Of a DNA stretch of 64,000 nt, positions 28,178 through 36,565 are shown piece by piece. Both the position numbers and the translations under genes were made by a program. Numbering within the stretch: position 1 is the stretch's first letter; each line of letters opens with the position of its first letter. The notes below the pieces were generated by a model. That model did not search any database and was not told the origin of the DNA. It worked only from the letters and a program-made list of their open reading frames with translations. This stretch comes from Mycobacterium sherrisii (lineage in GTDB: Bacteria; Actinomycetota; Actinomycetes; Mycobacteriales; Mycobacteriaceae), in NCBI RefSeq assembly GCF_002102355.1, contig NZ_LQPT01000028.1, positions 1 through 64,000 on the forward strand, read 5' to 3'.

Positions 28178-29326
28178 ATGCAGGACGTCGAGGAGTTCCG
28201 GGCGGAGGTCCGCACTTGGCTGGCCGACAATCTGGTCGGCGAATTCGCAGCGCTGAAGGGCCTCGGCGGACCCGGTCGCGAGCACGAGGCGTTCGAAGAG
28301 CGCCGGGCGTGGAACCAGCATCTAGCCGCGGCGGGGTGGACCTGTCTGGGGTGGCCCGTCGAGCACGGCGGCCGCGGACTGTCGACGGCGCATCGGGTCG
28401 CGTTCTATGAGGAGTACGCCAAGGCCGACGCGCCGGACAAGGTCAATCACTTCGGCGAGGAGCTGCTGGGTCCCACGCTGATCGCGTTCGGGACACCCGA
28501 GCAGCAGCAGCGCTTCCTGCCGCGCATCCTCGACGTCACCGAGCTGTGGTGCCAGGGCTATTCCGAACCCGGCGCCGGCAGTGACCTGGCCAACGTCTCC
28601 ACGACCGCGGAGTTGGACGGCGACCAGTGGGTGATCAACGGGCAAAAGGTGTGGACGTCGCTGGCGCACCTGTCGCAGTGGTGCTTCGTGGTGGCGCGCA
28701 CCGAGAAGGGTTCCAAGCGGCACGCGGGCCTGTCGTATCTGTTGGTGCCGCTGGATCAGCCGGGCGTGCAGGTGCGCCCGATCGTCCAGATCACGGGTAC
28801 CGCGGAATTCAACGAGGTGTTCTTCGACGACGCCCGCACCGACGCGAGCATGGTCGTTGGCGCACCCGGCGACGGCTGGCGGGTGGCGATGGGGACGCTG
28901 ACGTTCGAACGTGGCGTCTCCACGCTCGGCCAGCAAATCCGCTATGCGCGTGAACTTTCCAATCTCGTGCAGCTCGCGCAGCGCAACGGGGCCGCCGACG
29001 ATCCCGTCATCCGGGCTCGGCTCACCCGGGCCTGGACCGGTCTGCGGGCCATGCGCTCCTACGCCCTGGCCACGATGGACGTCGAGCAGCCGGGCCAAGA
29101 TAACGTGTCAAAGCTGTTGTGGGCCAACTGGCATCGCGATCTGGGTGAGCTCGCGATGGATATCATCGGCAAGCCCGGTATGACGTTGTCCGACGGTGAA
29201 TTCGACGAGTGGCAGCGACTGTTCTTGTTCACCCGCGCCGACACCATTTACGGCGGATCCAACGAGATCCAGCGCAATATCATCGCCGAGCGGGTGCTCG
29301 GCCTACCCCGAGAAGTTCGGGGATGA
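28178..29326 (+). CDS. fadE30: Acyl-CoA dehydrogenase FadE30
   Basis: The 382-residue acyl-CoA dehydrogenase has the blocks WCQGYSEPGAGSDLANVSTT, NGQKVWTSLAHLSQWCFVVA and YGGSNEIQRNIIAERVLGLP. In M. tuberculosis it is needed for beta-oxidation of the HIP-CoA propionyl side chain. The KstR2 box is directly upstream. ipdF follows 28 bases later. Confidence 0.93.
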   Translation: MQDVEEFRAEVRTWLADNLVGEFAALKGLGGPGREHEAFEERRAWNQHLAAAGWTCLGWPVEHGGRGLSTAHRVAFYEEYAKADAPDKVNHFGEELLGPTLIAFGTPEQQQRFLPRILDVTELWCQGYSEPGAGSDLANVSTTAELDGDQWVINGQKVWTSLAHLSQWCFVVARTEKGSKRHAGLSYLLVPLDQPGVQVRPIVQITGTAEFNEVFFDDARTDASMVVGAPGDGWRVAMGTLTFERGVSTLGQQIRYARELSNLVQLAQRNGAADDPVIRARLTRAWTGLRAMRSYALATMDVEQPGQDNVSKLLWANWHRDLGELAMDIIGKPGMTLSDGEFDEWQRLFLFTRADTIYGGSNEIQRNIIAERVLGLPREVRG

Positions 29327-29354
29327 GCGCTTGCGCGAAGACATTGGAGGAAGC

Positions 29355-30143
29355 ATGAGTCTGTCCGAGGTTCCGAAAGAGATTGCGGGACATGGACTTC
29401 TGACGGGCAAGGTCGTCGTCGTTACCGCGGCAGCGGGTACCGGCATTGGCGCGGCGACCGCGCGCCGGGCCCTCGCCGAGGGGGCCGACGTCGTGATCTC
29501 CGACCATCACGAGCGCCGGCTTGGCCAGACCGCCGAGGAACTGTCGGGTTTGGGCCTCGGCCGGGTCGAGCACGTGGTGTGCGACGTGACGTCGACGGCG
29601 CAGGTTGACGCGCTGATCTCCTCGGCGAACGCCCGGTTGGGACGCATCGACGTGCTGGTCAACAATGCCGGGCTGGGCGGCCAAACCGCGGTGGTGGACA
29701 TGACCGACGAGGAGTGGGACCGCGTCCTGAACGTCACACTGACCTCGGTGCTGCGCGCCACCCGCGCGGCGCTGCGCTACTTCCGCGACGCGCAACACGG
29801 CGGCGTGATCGTCAACAACGCGAGCGTGCTGGGCTGGCGGGCGCAACACTCGCAGTCGCACTACGCCGCCGCCAAGGCCGGGGTGATGGCGTTAACCCGT
29901 TGCAGCGCAATCGAAGCCGCCGAGTATGGGGTTCGCATCAACGCGGTGTCCCCGAGCATCGCCCGGCACAAGTTCCTGGAAAAGACGTCGTCGGCCGAGC
30001 TGCTGGACCGGTTGGCCGCCGGGGAGGCGTTCGGCCGCGCCGCCGAGCCCTGGGAGGTCGCGGCCACCATCGCGTTCCTGGCTAGCGACTACTCGAGTTA
30101 CCTCACCGGCGAGGTGATCTCGGTGTCCAGCCAGCACCCCTGA
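29355..30143 (+). CDS. ipdF: Short-chain dehydrogenase IpdF (HIP pathway)
   Basis: The 262-residue classical SDR has VTAAAGTGIGAATARRALAE (cofactor motif), NNAGLGG, catalytic Ser in NNASVLGW and YAAAK (Tyr/Lys pair). It matches Rv3559c, assigned to oxidoreduction of 5-hydroxy-HIP-CoA. The ATG follows TGGAGGAAG. Unlike M. tuberculosis there is no PPE64 gene between it and kstR2. The KstR2 operator comes 13 bases after its stop. Confidence 0.91.
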   Translation: MSLSEVPKEIAGHGLLTGKVVVVTAAAGTGIGAATARRALAEGADVVISDHHERRLGQTAEELSGLGLGRVEHVVCDVTSTAQVDALISSANARLGRIDVLVNNAGLGGQTAVVDMTDEEWDRVLNVTLTSVLRATRAALRYFRDAQHGGVIVNNASVLGWRAQHSQSHYAAAKAGVMALTRCSAIEAAEYGVRINAVSPSIARHKFLEKTSSAELLDRLAAGEAFGRAAEPWEVAATIAFLASDYSSYLTGEVISVSSQHP

Positions 30144-30156
30144 TGCCAACTGGCCA

Positions 30157-30170
30157 AGCAAGCGCTTGGT
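30157..30170. promoter_or_regulatory. KstR2 operator upstream of kstR2
   Basis: AGCAAGCGCTTGGT matches the KstR2 motif. It lies 15 bases before the kstR2 ATG, predicting autoregulation and control of fadA6. Confidence 0.9.
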
Positions 30171-30185
30171 TGATACTCTGATCGG

Positions 30186-30830
30186 ATGGACCGCGTGCCC
30201 GGTCAGGCCAATAGTCGACGAGACGAGTTGCTCGAACTCGCCGCGACGATGTTCGCCGAGCGCGGACTGCGTGCCACCACCGTGCGGGACATCGCTGATG
30301 GAGCCGGGATTTTGTCGGGCAGTCTGTATCACCATTTTGCCTCGAAAGAGGAGATGGTCGACGAAGTGCTGCGCAGCTTCCTGGATTGGCTGTTCGCCCG
30401 GTACCGCGAAATCATCGACGCCGAACCCAATCCGCTGGAGCGGCTCAAGGGACTGTTTATGGCGTCGTTTGAAGCCATCGAGCATCGGCACGCGCAGGTC
30501 GTGATCTATCAGGACGAAGCCCAGCGGCTGCTGGCCCAACCCCGGTTCGCCTACATCGAGGACATGAACCGGCAGCAGCGCAAGATGTGGGTCGAGCTGC
30601 TGCATCAAGGCGTCGACGGGGGGTACTTCCGGCCCGACCTCGACGTCGACCTCGTGTACCGGTTCATCCGCGACACCACCTGGGTGTCGGTGCGCTGGTA
30701 TCGACCCGGCGGGCCGCTCACCGCGGAACAGGTGGGACAGCAATATCTCGCCATCGTGCTCGGCGGGATCACCAACGACGATGCAGAACGAAGTGATGAG
30801 GCGGACCGACACCATGGCTCGTGTCGGTGA
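30186..30830 (+). CDS. kstR2: KstR2, TetR-family repressor of the HIP regulon
   Basis: The protein has 214 residues. The helix-turn-helix is TVRDIADGAGILSGSLYHHF (about residues 32-51). KstR2 represses ring C/D genes and is released by HIP-CoA. The body matches M. tuberculosis KstR2 as far as VLGGIT, but the last 16 or so residues (DDAERSDEADRHHGSCR) are read from a MIRU repeat. The stop codon lies in the next repeat unit. The extension probably lies after the last helix, so it may be harmless. Confidence 0.94.
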   Translation: MDRVPGQANSRRDELLELAATMFAERGLRATTVRDIADGAGILSGSLYHHFASKEEMVDEVLRSFLDWLFARYREIIDAEPNPLERLKGLFMASFEAIEHRHAQVVIYQDEAQRLLAQPRFAYIEDMNRQQRKMWVELLHQGVDGGYFRPDLDVDLVYRFIRDTTWVSVRWYRPGGPLTAEQVGQQYLAIVLGGITNDDAERSDEADRHHGSCR

Positions 30831-30923
30831 CGATGCAGAACGAAGTGATGAGGAGGAGCGACACCATGGCTCGTGTCGGTGACGATGCAGAACGAAGTGA
30901 TGAGGAGGAGCGACACCATGGCT
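30777..30923 (+). repeat. MIRU-type tandem repeat joining kstR2 and fadA6
   Basis: Two 52-base units (30777-30828 and 30829-30880) and a partial third (from 30881) share GATGCAGAACGAAGTGATGA. Unit 1 encodes the KstR2 C-terminus. Unit 3 supplies GAGGAGG and the ATG of fadA6. The same family occurs at 24218-24371 in reverse. Confidence 0.87.
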
Positions 30924-32078
30924 GAGGCGTACGTCATTGACGCTGTACGTACCGCGGTCGGCAAGCGCAACGGTGCACTGGCCGGGGTCCATCCCGTCGA
31001 CCTGGGCGCTTATGCGTGGCGGGGACTGCTCGACCGGGTCGACGTCGACCCGGCCGCGGTGGACGATGTGATCGCCGGGTGCGTCGATGCCATCGGTGGT
31101 CAGGCGGGCAACATCGCGCGGCTGTCCTGGCTGGCGGCCGGTTATCCCGAGGAGGTTCCGGGCGTCACCGTGGACCGCCAATGTGGTTCCAGTCAGCAGG
31201 CGATTTCCTTTGGTGCACAGGCGATTATGGCGGGTACGGCCGACCTGATCGTGGCCGGCGGCATGCAGAACATGAGCTGGATCCCAATCTCGTCGGCGAT
31301 GACGGTCGGCGAGCAATTCGGCTTCACCTCGCCGACCAACGAGTCCAAACAGTGGCTGCACCGTTACGGTGATCAGGAGATCTCCCAGTTCCGCGGCGCG
31401 GAGATGATCGCCGAGAAGTGGAACTTGTCGCGCGAGGAGATGGAGCAGTATTCACTGGCCAGCCACGAGCGCGCGTTCGCGGCGATCCGCAACGGCCACT
31501 TCGACAACGAAATCCTCACCGTGGAAACCGAATCCGGGCCGTTCCGGGTGGACGAGGGACCGCGCGAGTCGTCGCTGGAGAAGATGGCCGGCCTGAAGAC
31601 CCTGGTGGAGGGCGGCCGGCTGACCGCGGCGATGGCCAGCCAGATCTCCGACGGTGCCAGCGCGGTGCTGCTGGCGTCCGAGCAGGCAGTCAAGGACCAC
31701 AAGCTGACGCCACGCGCGCGCATCCACCACATCAGTGCCCGGGCGGCCGACCCGGTGTTCATGCTCACCGGTCCCATTCCGGCCACGCGCTACGCGCTGG
31801 ACAAGACCGGCCTGTCGATCAGCGACATCGACACCGTGGAGATCAACGAGGCGTTCGCACCGGTGGTGATGGCCTGGCTCAAGGAAGTCAAGGCCGACCC
31901 GGAGAAGGTCAACCCCAACGGTGGCGCGATCGCCCTCGGTCACCCGCTGGGCGCCACCGGCGCAAAGCTGTTCACCACCATGCTCAACGAGCTCGAGCGT
32001 ACCGGCGGCCGTTACGGTTTGCAGACGATGTGCGAGGGCGGCGGCACGGCCAACGTCACCATCATCGAGCGCTTGTAG
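30918..32078 (+). CDS. fadA6: Acetyl-CoA acetyltransferase/thiolase FadA6
   Basis: The 386-residue thiolase has the nucleophile Cys in [35 protein letters not shown] (His) and CEGGGTANVTIIER (second Cys). It matches Rv3556c and thiolyses a late ring-D-derived CoA ester. I chose the ATG giving MAEAYVIDAV, which lies in the last MIRU unit with GAGGAGG upstream. The frame is also open through the repeat from 30873. Confidence 0.93.
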   Translation: MAEAYVIDAVRTAVGKRNGALAGVHPVDLGAYAWRGLLDRVDVDPAAVDDVIAGCVDAIGGQAGNIARLSWLAAGYPEEVPGVTVDRQCGSSQQAISFGAQAIMAGTADLIVAGGMQNMSWIPISSAMTVGEQFGFTSPTNESKQWLHRYGDQEISQFRGAEMIAEKWNLSREEMEQYSLASHERAFAAIRNGHFDNEILTVETESGPFRVDEGPRESSLEKMAGLKTLVEGGRLTAAMASQISDGASAVLLASEQAVKDHKLTPRARIHHISARAADPVFMLTGPIPATRYALDKTGLSISDIDTVEINEAFAPVVMAWLKEVKADPEKVNPNGGAIALGHPLGATGAKLFTTMLNELERTGGRYGLQTMCEGGGTANVTIIERL

Positions 32079-32122
32079 CCGATGGCGCGGTGCAACACTG
32101 GCAGGGTAAACGACGCATCACC

Positions 32123-32227
32123 GCCTCGACTGTTGCGCTGCGGCTTTGGGTGTGCGTCCCGGGCGGCGACACGCCGACGGACCACGCCGTGGCGTGACTG
32201 TCAAAGCCGCAGCGCAACAGTCGAGGC
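32123..32227. repeat. Large inverted repeat in convergent gap (possible terminator or palindromic element)
   Basis: Two perfect 25-base arms (32123-32147 and 32203-32227; core GACTGTTGCGCTGCGGCTTT) flank a 55-base loop that itself contains CACGCCGTGGCGTG. The structure occupies nearly the whole gap between fadA6 and ipdC. It could terminate transcription from both sides. Confidence 0.75.
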
Positions 32228-32231
32228 GCCG

Positions 32232-33302
32232 TCAGTCCTCGATCAGGGCGGCCGCCGACTGCAGGTGCTTGATCGCATCCCCCACGATCGACTCGATCAG
32301 CTCGGCGCACGACGGCAGATCCTCGATGATGCCGGCGACCTGACCCGACGCCAGCACACCGGCTTCCGTATTCCCCTCGACGAGGCCGGCTTTCAACAGC
32401 ATCGGCGTGTTGGCCGCCATCACGACCTGCGACCAGCTCATGTCTTTACCGTGGCGCATCGCCATGCCATCGGCGATCATCGACCGCCACGTCATCTGCG
32501 ACATGTGCTTGAACTTCCCGGCATTGCGCACCGCGGCGGTGAAACCCCTTATCGGCGAACCGCTTTCCAGCTTTTCAACCAGTCCGGTGCGCAGCACGCG
32601 ATGCGGCATCCCGTCGACGCGAGTGGTAACCACGGTGCCGTCCAGCGCCGCCTGTAGATAGCGTTGCTTGACCGCGTCCGGCACGGTCGAATCCGAGGTG
32701 AGCAGGAACCGGGTACCCATCGCCACCCCGGCCGCGCCGTAGCCCAGTGCCGCGGCCAGACCACGGCCATCGAAGAACCCGCCCGCCGCGATGACCGGGA
32801 TGCCGCTGCTCCGGACCGCATCCAGCACCGACGGCAACAGCAGGGTCGTCGCGACGGGACCCGTGTGACCCCCGCCCTCACCGCCCTGCACGATCATCGC
32901 GTCGGCCCCCCAGCTCGCCACCTTGCGCGCATGCTTGGCCGCGCCGATCGACGGGATCACCACGGCGCCGGCCTCTTTGAGGCGGGCAATCAACTCCTGC
33001 TTGGGCGCCAGCGCGAAGGACGCGACCTTGACGCCCTCGCGGATCATCAGCTCGACCCGATCGCCGGCGTCGGCGGCGTCGGCGCGGATGTTGACGCCGA
33101 ACGGCTTGTTGGTCGCGGCCTTGACCTTCTTGATGGCCGTCGCCAACTCGTCCAGGGTCATGGTGGCCGACGCCAGGATCCCGAGCCCGCCCGCGTTGGC
33201 GGTGGCCGCCACCAGCCGCGCACCGGCCACCCAACCCATCCCGGTTTGCACCACCGGATGCTCGACTCCGACCAGCTCGGTCAGCGGAGTGCGCAGCCTC
33301 AC
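32232..33302 (-). CDS. ipdC: IpdC, NPD/2-nitropropane-dioxygenase-like flavin oxidoreductase
   Basis: The 356-residue FMN TIM-barrel protein has the family N-terminus GVEHPVVQTGMGWVAGARLV, the flavin region QGGEGGGHTGPVATTLLLP and ASGQVAGIIEDLPSC near the end. It matches Rv3553, a reductase of the HIP ring C/D pathway acting on hydroxylated bicyclic CoA esters. The GTG start overlaps the ipdB stop (GTGA). In M. tuberculosis fdxB and Rv3555c separate this gene from fadA6; both are missing here. Confidence 0.92.
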   Translation of the reverse strand: MRLRTPLTELVGVEHPVVQTGMGWVAGARLVAATANAGGLGILASATMTLDELATAIKKVKAATNKPFGVNIRADAADAGDRVELMIREGVKVASFALAPKQELIARLKEAGAVVIPSIGAAKHARKVASWGADAMIVQGGEGGGHTGPVATTLLLPSVLDAVRSSGIPVIAAGGFFDGRGLAAALGYGAAGVAMGTRFLLTSDSTVPDAVKQRYLQAALDGTVVTTRVDGMPHRVLRTGLVEKLESGSPIRGFTAAVRNAGKFKHMSQMTWRSMIADGMAMRHGKDMSWSQVVMAANTPMLLKAGLVEGNTEAGVLASGQVAGIIEDLPSCAELIESIVGDAIKHLQSAAALIED

Positions 33303-34045
33303 GACCGAATCTCTCTGTCGCGCAGCGATTTCGGATCGATAGCCTCGCGGATCAGGCGCAACTCTTCGTCGGTCGGCAGCCGAGTCTCCCCGGCGGAGTC
33401 AAGGCCGTGAATCTCGAACGAGGTGTTATCTCGCACGGCGTCGGGCGTCACCCCGGGGTGCAGGGTCACCACTCGCATGGTCCGGTCGGGGCCGCCGAAG
33501 TCGAAGACGCCGAGATTGGACACCACTCGATAGGTGTTGGCGAAGCGGAATGCCGGGTTGTCGGCATCGACGTTGTCCCAGCCGATTCCACAGACGATGT
33601 CCACTTTTTCGCAGAACACCCGCTTGGAATGGTTGCCCACCCAGTAACTGGTCGCGTGATTGATGGCGTTGCCGGGTGCGCCGCGCACACCGAACATCTG
33701 CCGCGTGGGCCGCTGCAGTGGTCCGAACGCCGAGATGTTCTGATTTCCAAAGCGGTCAACCTGATTGGCGCCCATCACCACATGCCGCCGGCCCCAGGCC
33801 AGGGTCTCGAAGACCCGGCCGAACGGCATCCACCCTTCGACGGCGCCCGGGGTGCCCAGGGCCGGGGTGTCGGCCAGCAGCTGCGCCTCGCCGTCGGTCA
33901 GCAGGATATCGGGGGAGAAGGTCAGCCGGGCCAGCCGCGCCCCCACCGACGCCATGTTCGTCATTGGACTGACCATGATTTCACCGGCGTCCCGGAACAA
34001 CTCGGCGCAGGCGACCGCACACACTTCGGCCCGGGTGGCGCTCAT
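33299..34045 (-). CDS. ipdB: IpdB, beta subunit of COCHEA-CoA hydrolase
   Basis: The 248-residue CoA-transferase family I beta-type subunit has MTNMASVGARLARLTFSPDI, LGTPGAVEGWMPFGRVFETL and GANQVDRFGNQNISAFG. With IpdA it hydrolyses ring D of COCHEA-CoA rather than transferring CoA. It overlaps ipdA by four bases (ATGA). Confidence 0.93.
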   Translation of the reverse strand: MSATRAEVCAVACAELFRDAGEIMVSPMTNMASVGARLARLTFSPDILLTDGEAQLLADTPALGTPGAVEGWMPFGRVFETLAWGRRHVVMGANQVDRFGNQNISAFGPLQRPTRQMFGVRGAPGNAINHATSYWVGNHSKRVFCEKVDIVCGIGWDNVDADNPAFRFANTYRVVSNLGVFDFGGPDRTMRVVTLHPGVTPDAVRDNTSFEIHGLDSAGETRLPTDEELRLIREAIDPKSLRDREIRS

Positions 34046-34923
34046 TTCACGGCCTCCTCGCCAAACGCGCGCACGGCGGCTTGATAGTCGTCTTCGCTGC
34101 CGGACAGATAGGTTTGGGTGAACTTCTGCCAGCCCTGCTCGGTCGATGCAGCCTCGGCGTAGTGCCGCTGGAACTTCTCGTCGCGACCGTAATCCGGTGC
34201 CGCGGTGGTGAAGTGGGCGCCGTTGGGCGCTTCCACGACGGCATCGACCATCATGCGGTTGACCAGCAACGCCTGCGGAGGCACCGCCTTGACCAGGTCC
34301 TCGGTCGCGACGACGCGCTCCACCGAGAGGTAGCGCCGATCGGCGGCCATCAGGAACAGGTCGTCGAAGTAGGGATCTATCCCCGTGTAGGCGGCATTGC
34401 CTTGACTGTCACCGAGATTCAGGTGGACAAACGCGGCATCCAGGCGCAGTGCCGGCATGGCGATCAGGGTCTCGTGGCCGCCATCGGTCGGGTAGGGCGA
34501 AGTCACGGTTTGCAACTCGCCCTCCCAGAAGTCCGGCACCGAGCTGCCCAGCCCGGCACGAATCGGCAGGAACGGCAACCGTTGGGCTGCGGCCTGCAGT
34601 CCGCACCGCAGCATGCCCTCGTCCATCTCTCGCGCCTCGATCTGGCCGGCGCCGCGGGCCTTGGCGAACCATGGGTCGTAGAACGGCGGGGAGTCCAGCG
34701 AGACGAAGCCGTAGTAGGCGCGTTTGACCTTGCCCGCCGCGCAGAGCAGGCCGAGGTCGGGTCCGCCATAGCTGACCACCGTCAGGTCCTGGATATCGGT
34801 GCGCAGGATGGCGCGCACGAACGCCATCGGCTTGCGTCGCGAGCCCCAGCCCCCGATGCCGATGGTCATGCCGCTGCGCAATCCCGCGACCGCTTCGCCC
34901 AGCGTCGTTCTCTTGTCGGCCAC
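34042..34923 (-). CDS. ipdA: IpdA, alpha subunit of COCHEA-CoA hydrolase
   Basis: The 293-residue CoA-transferase family I alpha-type subunit has GMTIGIGGWGSRRKPMAFVR and VHLNLGDSQGNAAYTGIDPY. The catalytic pair with IpdB opens the last steroid ring. I chose the GTG start whose first base is the last base of the echA20 stop (TAGTG). The run echA20-ipdA-ipdB-ipdC is fully overlapping, so it is one operon. Confidence 0.93.
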   Translation of the reverse strand: MADKRTTLGEAVAGLRSGMTIGIGGWGSRRKPMAFVRAILRTDIQDLTVVSYGGPDLGLLCAAGKVKRAYYGFVSLDSPPFYDPWFAKARGAGQIEAREMDEGMLRCGLQAAAQRLPFLPIRAGLGSSVPDFWEGELQTVTSPYPTDGGHETLIAMPALRLDAAFVHLNLGDSQGNAAYTGIDPYFDDLFLMAADRRYLSVERVVATEDLVKAVPPQALLVNRMMVDAVVEAPNGAHFTTAAPDYGRDEKFQRHYAEAASTEQGWQKFTQTYLSGSEDDYQAAVRAFGEEAVK

Positions 34924-35687
34924 TACGCGCCGCTCCTCTCGCCCTTGCTGGTGCCGGCGAACGCGTCGCGGTGCTCGTCCGACACACCGGCCAGGTTCAG
35001 CTCGAACGTAAAGCCTTGTTCCATGCGGTAACTCGAGTTGACGCGCTGGACGTCGATGAAGTTCAGCGCTTCTTTGGCCGCGCGGATGACGCGGGTGTCT
35101 TTGGCTGCGATGTCGCGGGCCACTCGAAGTGCGGCCTCGTCCAGCTGGTCGCGTGGCACCACTTCGTGCACCGAACCGAAGTGGTGCAGGGTCGCGGCGT
35201 CCACGGTGGCCGCGGTGAAGAATAGTCGCCGCATCATGTGTTGGGGGACAAGCCGGGACAAATGTGTCGCCGCGCCGAGGGCGCCGCGTTCCACTTCGGG
35301 CAGCCCGAAGGTGGCGTCGTCGGAGGCGACGATGACGTCGGCATTGCCGACCAGTCCGATGCCGCCGCCGACGCAGAAACCGTTCACGGCCGCGATGACG
35401 GGTACGGCGCATTCGTAGACGGCGCGGAAGGCGGCGAAGCACCCGCGGTTGGCGTCGATGAGCGCGGTGAAACCCTCTGTGCGCTGCATCTCCTTGATGT
35501 CGACGCCGGCGTTGAACCCGCGGCCCGCGGCCCGCAGAATCACGGCGTGGGTTTCGGGGTCGGCGCCCGCCGCCGTGATCGCGTCGGCGAGTTCGAACCA
35601 GCCTTGCGACGGGATGGCGTTGACGGGCGGATAGTCAACGGTGACCGCGACTATGCCCGGTTCGGTGCTGGTGGATGTGATCGTCAA
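34923..35687 (-). CDS. echA20: EchA20, crotonase-fold ring-C hydrolase
   Basis: The protein has about 254 residues. Crotonase motifs are AAGRGFNAGVDIKEMQ, VIAAVNGFCVGGGIGLVGNA (oxyanion hole) and GLPEVERGALGAATHL. EchA20 hydrolytically opens ring C of HIEC-CoA. I chose a TTG start with AGGAAG upstream because it gives MTITST...EPGIVAVTVDYPP, aligning with M. tuberculosis. The frame is open to another TTG at 35705. The C-terminus (KGERSGA) differs from M. tuberculosis. The KstR2 box is 36 bases upstream. Confidence 0.93.
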   Translation of the reverse strand: MTITSTSTEPGIVAVTVDYPPVNAIPSQGWFELADAITAAGADPETHAVILRAAGRGFNAGVDIKEMQRTEGFTALIDANRGCFAAFRAVYECAVPVIAAVNGFCVGGGIGLVGNADVIVASDDATFGLPEVERGALGAATHLSRLVPQHMMRRLFFTAATVDAATLHHFGSVHEVVPRDQLDEAALRVARDIAAKDTRVIRAAKEALNFIDVQRVNSSYRMEQGFTFELNLAGVSDEHRDAFAGTSKGERSGA

Positions 35688-35723
35688 TTGGCACTTCCTG
35701 AACAAATTGCGGCCGACTACCTA

Positions 35724-35737
35724 AGCAAGCACTTGCT
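35724..35737. promoter_or_regulatory. KstR2 operator (echA20 operon / Rv3549c-like SDR)
   Basis: AGCAAGCACTTGCT fits AnCAAGnnCTTGnT and lies in the divergent region between echA20 and the plus-strand SDR gene. Confidence 0.9.
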
Positions 35738-35752
35738 TGGTACGCTAGCACA

Positions 35753-36550
35753 GTGACTCGCGCCGAGGCAGGCCCCCTTTCCGTGGGCGCCATCAATTTT
35801 GGATTGGCCGGGCGGGTGGTTCTGGTGACCGGTGGGGTCCGCGGTGTGGGCCTCGGCATCAGTGCGGTCTTCGCGCAGCAGGGCGCGACCGTCGTCACCT
35901 GTGCACGCCGCGCCGTCGAGGGGCTGCCGCATGAATTTCATCCCTGCGATGTTCGCGACGAGGAAGCCGTCAAGTCGTTGATCAACACGATCGTCGAACG
36001 GCACGGCCGTCTCGACGTCGTGGTCAACAACGCCGGTGGGTCGCCCTACGTCCTGACGGCGGAGTCCAGTCCGAAGTTCAACCGCAAGATCATCGAGCTC
36101 AACCTGATTGGCCCGCTGCTGGTTTCGCAGTTCGCCAACGAGAAGATGCAGCAACAGGCGGGCGGCGGGTCGATTGTGAACATCTGCAGTCTCAGCGGCC
36201 GACGCCCCTCCCCGGGCACCGGAGCGTACGGAGCGGCCAAGGCCGGGCTGGAAAGCCTCACCCAGACATTGGCGGTGGAGTGGGGACCGAATGTGCGGGT
36301 CAACGCCTGCGTGGTCGGCATGGTCGAAACCGAACAAGCCGACCTTTTTTACGGCGACGCCGAATCGATCGCCGCGATCTCCCGGAACGTGCCGCTGGGA
36401 CGGATGGCCAAGCCCGAGGATGTCGGTTGGGCCGCAGCGTTTTTGGCCTCCGACGCCGCGGGCTACATCAGCGGCGCGTCGCTGGAGGTGCACGGGGGCG
36501 GCGAGCCGCCACATTATCTGGCGACCACGAACGCCAGCGCGATCAAGTAG
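35753..36550 (+). CDS. Short-chain dehydrogenase (Rv3549c-like)
   Basis: The 265-residue classical SDR has VTGGVRGVGLGISAVFAQ, NNAGGSP, Ser in NICSLSGRRP, and YGAAK. It belongs to the KstR2-controlled section and may act on ring C/D intermediates, but its substrate is not established. The GTG start lies 15 bases after the KstR2 box, suggesting a very short or absent leader. A second SDR follows 15 bases downstream. Confidence 0.9.
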   Translation: MTRAEAGPLSVGAINFGLAGRVVLVTGGVRGVGLGISAVFAQQGATVVTCARRAVEGLPHEFHPCDVRDEEAVKSLINTIVERHGRLDVVVNNAGGSPYVLTAESSPKFNRKIIELNLIGPLLVSQFANEKMQQQAGGGSIVNICSLSGRRPSPGTGAYGAAKAGLESLTQTLAVEWGPNVRVNACVVGMVETEQADLFYGDAESIAAISRNVPLGRMAKPEDVGWAAAFLASDAAGYISGASLEVHGGGEPPHYLATTNASAIK

Positions 36551-36565
36551 AGGAGACGAGAAAAT

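Noticed and set aside
30605-30970. Minus-strand open frame with repeated HHFVLHRHRHEPWCR
   Set aside because: Artefact of the MIRU repeats inside kstR2-fadA6.
34921-34945. GAGAGGAGCGGCGC at the echA20/ipdA junction as a MIRU remnant
   Set aside because: Only the short core is shared and no full unit is present; it may simply be coding sequence.
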